DNA of 6,490 bases from Dehalococcoidia bacterium (GTDB lineage Bacteria > Chloroflexota > Dehalococcoidia > GIF9 > AB-539-J10), in the NCBI GenBank assembly GCA_003562555.1, contig PWUO01000308.1, positions 1 through 6,490 on the forward strand, in the 5' to 3' direction. The position numbers and the translations under genes were made by a program. The notes beneath the pieces are model-generated. The model did not search any database. It was not told the origin of the DNA and saw nothing but the letters and a program-made list of their open reading frames with translations. Below, one piece after another: positions 5,869 through 6,490 of the stretch. Every line of letters begins with the position of its first letter. Within the stretch, counting starts at the first letter, position 1.

Positions 5869-5891
5869 GTGATAGTGCACGATTCTATCAC
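5869..5891. promoter_or_regulatory. Candidate operator, 7-bp inverted repeat with 9-nt spacer
   Basis: GTGATAG (5869-5875) and CTATCAC (5885-5891) are exact reverse complements, 23 bp overall. One arm covers the predicted -10 element and the other the predicted transcription start, a usual place for a repressor site. A third GTGAT half-site lies at 5853-5857. The regulator is not in the window. Confidence 0.4.
5882..5890 (-). promoter_or_regulatory. Extended -10-like promoter of the amidase gene
   Basis: The minus strand reads TGATAGAAT, matching the extended -10 pattern TGnTATAAT except for one base. No good -35 box is found at 17 nt, which is common for extended -10 promoters. The transcript would begin near 5875 and give a leader of about 50 nt to the ATG at 5824. 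Confidence 0.4.
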
Positions 5892-5991
5892 CCCGGAGGC
5901 CACCGGTGGGACTGCAGCAAGAATCGGCTGCAACATTAAGACGCAGAACCAGTTGGATGGACAGGAATGGACTCAACCATTGCACTGGCAG

Positions 5992-6490
5992 TCAGTCAGG
6001 CCCATAATCGTAGTGCGATCGCTCGACACCGGGAAAGAACCTGAACGGATCAAGTTGAGAGAAGAGCCCTCCAAGTGGCACAAGCTGTCCAACATCTTTC
6101 GCCATCTTCATCGCCAATCCCATGTCCTTAGAGTATGCGAACCACAGGGCACCCTTCTTGCCAGCGCAGTAGTCCCTGACATGCTCTTGGGCGAGTGGCC
6201 AATTGAGAGCGTACCAACTGCTTCCGGAGCTCACTTGCACAACCTTGATGAAGGTCTCAGCATCAAGACCGGCCTTACCCGCCAGAGCCAGTCCCTCAGC
6301 GAGAGTGGCCAGATTGATAGACATCAGGAAGTTGTTCGCCAGCTTGGCAACCTCTCCCATTCCGCTCCCACCCAAATGGAAGATGTTCTTCCCCATGCAT
6401 TCAAAGAGAGTTCGACACCTCTCAACGGCACTCCGTTCACCACCCACCATGAACGTCAATGTGCCCGCTTCCGCCCCAATCCATCCGCCA
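5992..6490 (-). CDS. NAD(P)-dependent beta-hydroxyacid dehydrogenase (HIBADH/2-hydroxy-3-oxopropionate reductase family), C-terminal part
   Basis: This gene is cut by the right edge; its 5' part lies beyond 6490 and 165 residues are visible. The frame is open to the edge, so the TTG at 6459 is an internal Leu codon. The visible part starts at GGWIGAEAGTLTFMVGGE, which matches the substrate-binding stretch of the 3-hydroxyisobutyrate dehydrogenase family. It continues with GSGMGEVAKLANN, which carries the catalytic Lys (visible residue 49) and the conserved Asn-Asn. A KDMGLAM motif follows in the helical C-terminal domain. The N-terminal Rossmann domain is missing from the window. Family members interconvert 3-hydroxyisobutyrate, tartronate semialdehyde/glycerate or similar beta-hydroxy acids with their aldehydes. 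The last 20 or so residues (FFPGVERSHYDYGPD) look unlike the usual ending, but there is no clear frameshift. It may be transcribed with the amidase downstream, although the 167-bp gap has its own promoter-like element. Confidence 0.88.
   Translation of the reverse strand, partial: GGWIGAEAGTLTFMVGGERSAVERCRTLFECMGKNIFHLGGSGMGEVAKLANNFLMSINLATLAEGLALAGKAGLDAETFIKVVQVSSGSSWYALNWPLAQEHVRDYCAGKKGALWFAYSKDMGLAMKMAKDVGQLVPLGGLFSQLDPFRFFPGVERSHYDYGPD

Larger units (their letters stand above)
5825..5991 (-). other. 167-bp upstream region of the amidase gene
   Basis: This gap holds the proposed promoter and operator of the amidase. It also has a weak imperfect fold just after the upstream dehydrogenase stop: AATGG/CCATT at 5966-5970 and 5977-5981, inside CCAGT/ACTGG at 5949-5953 and 5984-5988. 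The fold could be a poor terminator. There is no T tract and no small gene. Confidence 0.4.

Noticed and set aside
5992..6060. Possible frameshift at the end of the HIBADH-family gene, because the tail looks unusual
   Set aside because: I found no better family match in the other two frames, so a divergent C-terminus is the simpler reading.
6457..6459. TTG at 6459 (minus strand) as the start of the HIBADH-family gene
   Set aside because: Ten further in-frame residues up to the window edge match the family (GGWIGAEAGT), so this codon is an internal Leu.

Overview
The window is a moderately GC-rich, gene-dense bacterial segment with seven protein-coding genes. Two of them run off the ends. I see no tRNA, rRNA, CRISPR array, insertion sequence or phage gene. 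The mix of an amino-acid/acid catabolic enzyme set (BKACE/DUF849, lambda-crystallin-type hydroxyacyl dehydrogenase, threonine-dehydrogenase-like SDR, hydantoinase/carbamoylase-family M20 amidase, HIBADH-family reductase) with a DUF4389 membrane protein fits a heterotrophic Chloroflexota (Dehalococcoidia/SAR202-like) or a similar environmental bacterium. This placement is an inference from gene content, not proof.

Region 1 (1-2555, plus strand) is a compact operon-like run of three genes. First comes the C-terminal part of a 3-hydroxyacyl-CoA-dehydrogenase-family enzyme (open at the left edge). It is followed after 33 bp by an NAD-dependent extended SDR resembling short-chain L-threonine 3-dehydrogenase, and after 55 bp by a beta-keto acid cleavage enzyme (BKACE). 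The last two have good Shine-Dalgarno sites. Taken together, the two dehydrogenases could oxidise beta-hydroxy acids to beta-keto acids that BKACE then cleaves with acetyl-CoA. The carnitine to 3-dehydrocarnitine to betaine plus acetoacetate route is a known precedent for this logic.

Region 2 (2556-4314) starts with a perfect 12-bp hairpin separating convergent transcription units. Then, on the minus strand, come a DUF4389 membrane protein with a visible internal duplication and, upstream of it, an unrecognised four-TM protein with an acidic extracytoplasmic domain.

Region 3 (4315-6490, minus strand) holds an M20-family N-carbamoyl-amino-acid hydrolase-like enzyme and, upstream of it, the 3' part of a 3-hydroxyisobutyrate/2-hydroxy-3-oxopropionate dehydrogenase-family gene (open at the right edge). 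The 167-bp gap before the amidase carries an extended -10-like promoter overlapped by a 7-bp inverted repeat, a plausible operator. Two hairpins sit at and beyond the amidase stop codon. No gap exceeds 300 bp; the longest (4315-4576) holds those hairpins and a short palindrome and no convincing gene.

This is mostly a metabolic region. The most promising leads are the unresolved substrate of the hydroxy-acid/BKACE cassette, the amidase promoter-operator, and the repeat structure of the DUF4389 protein.
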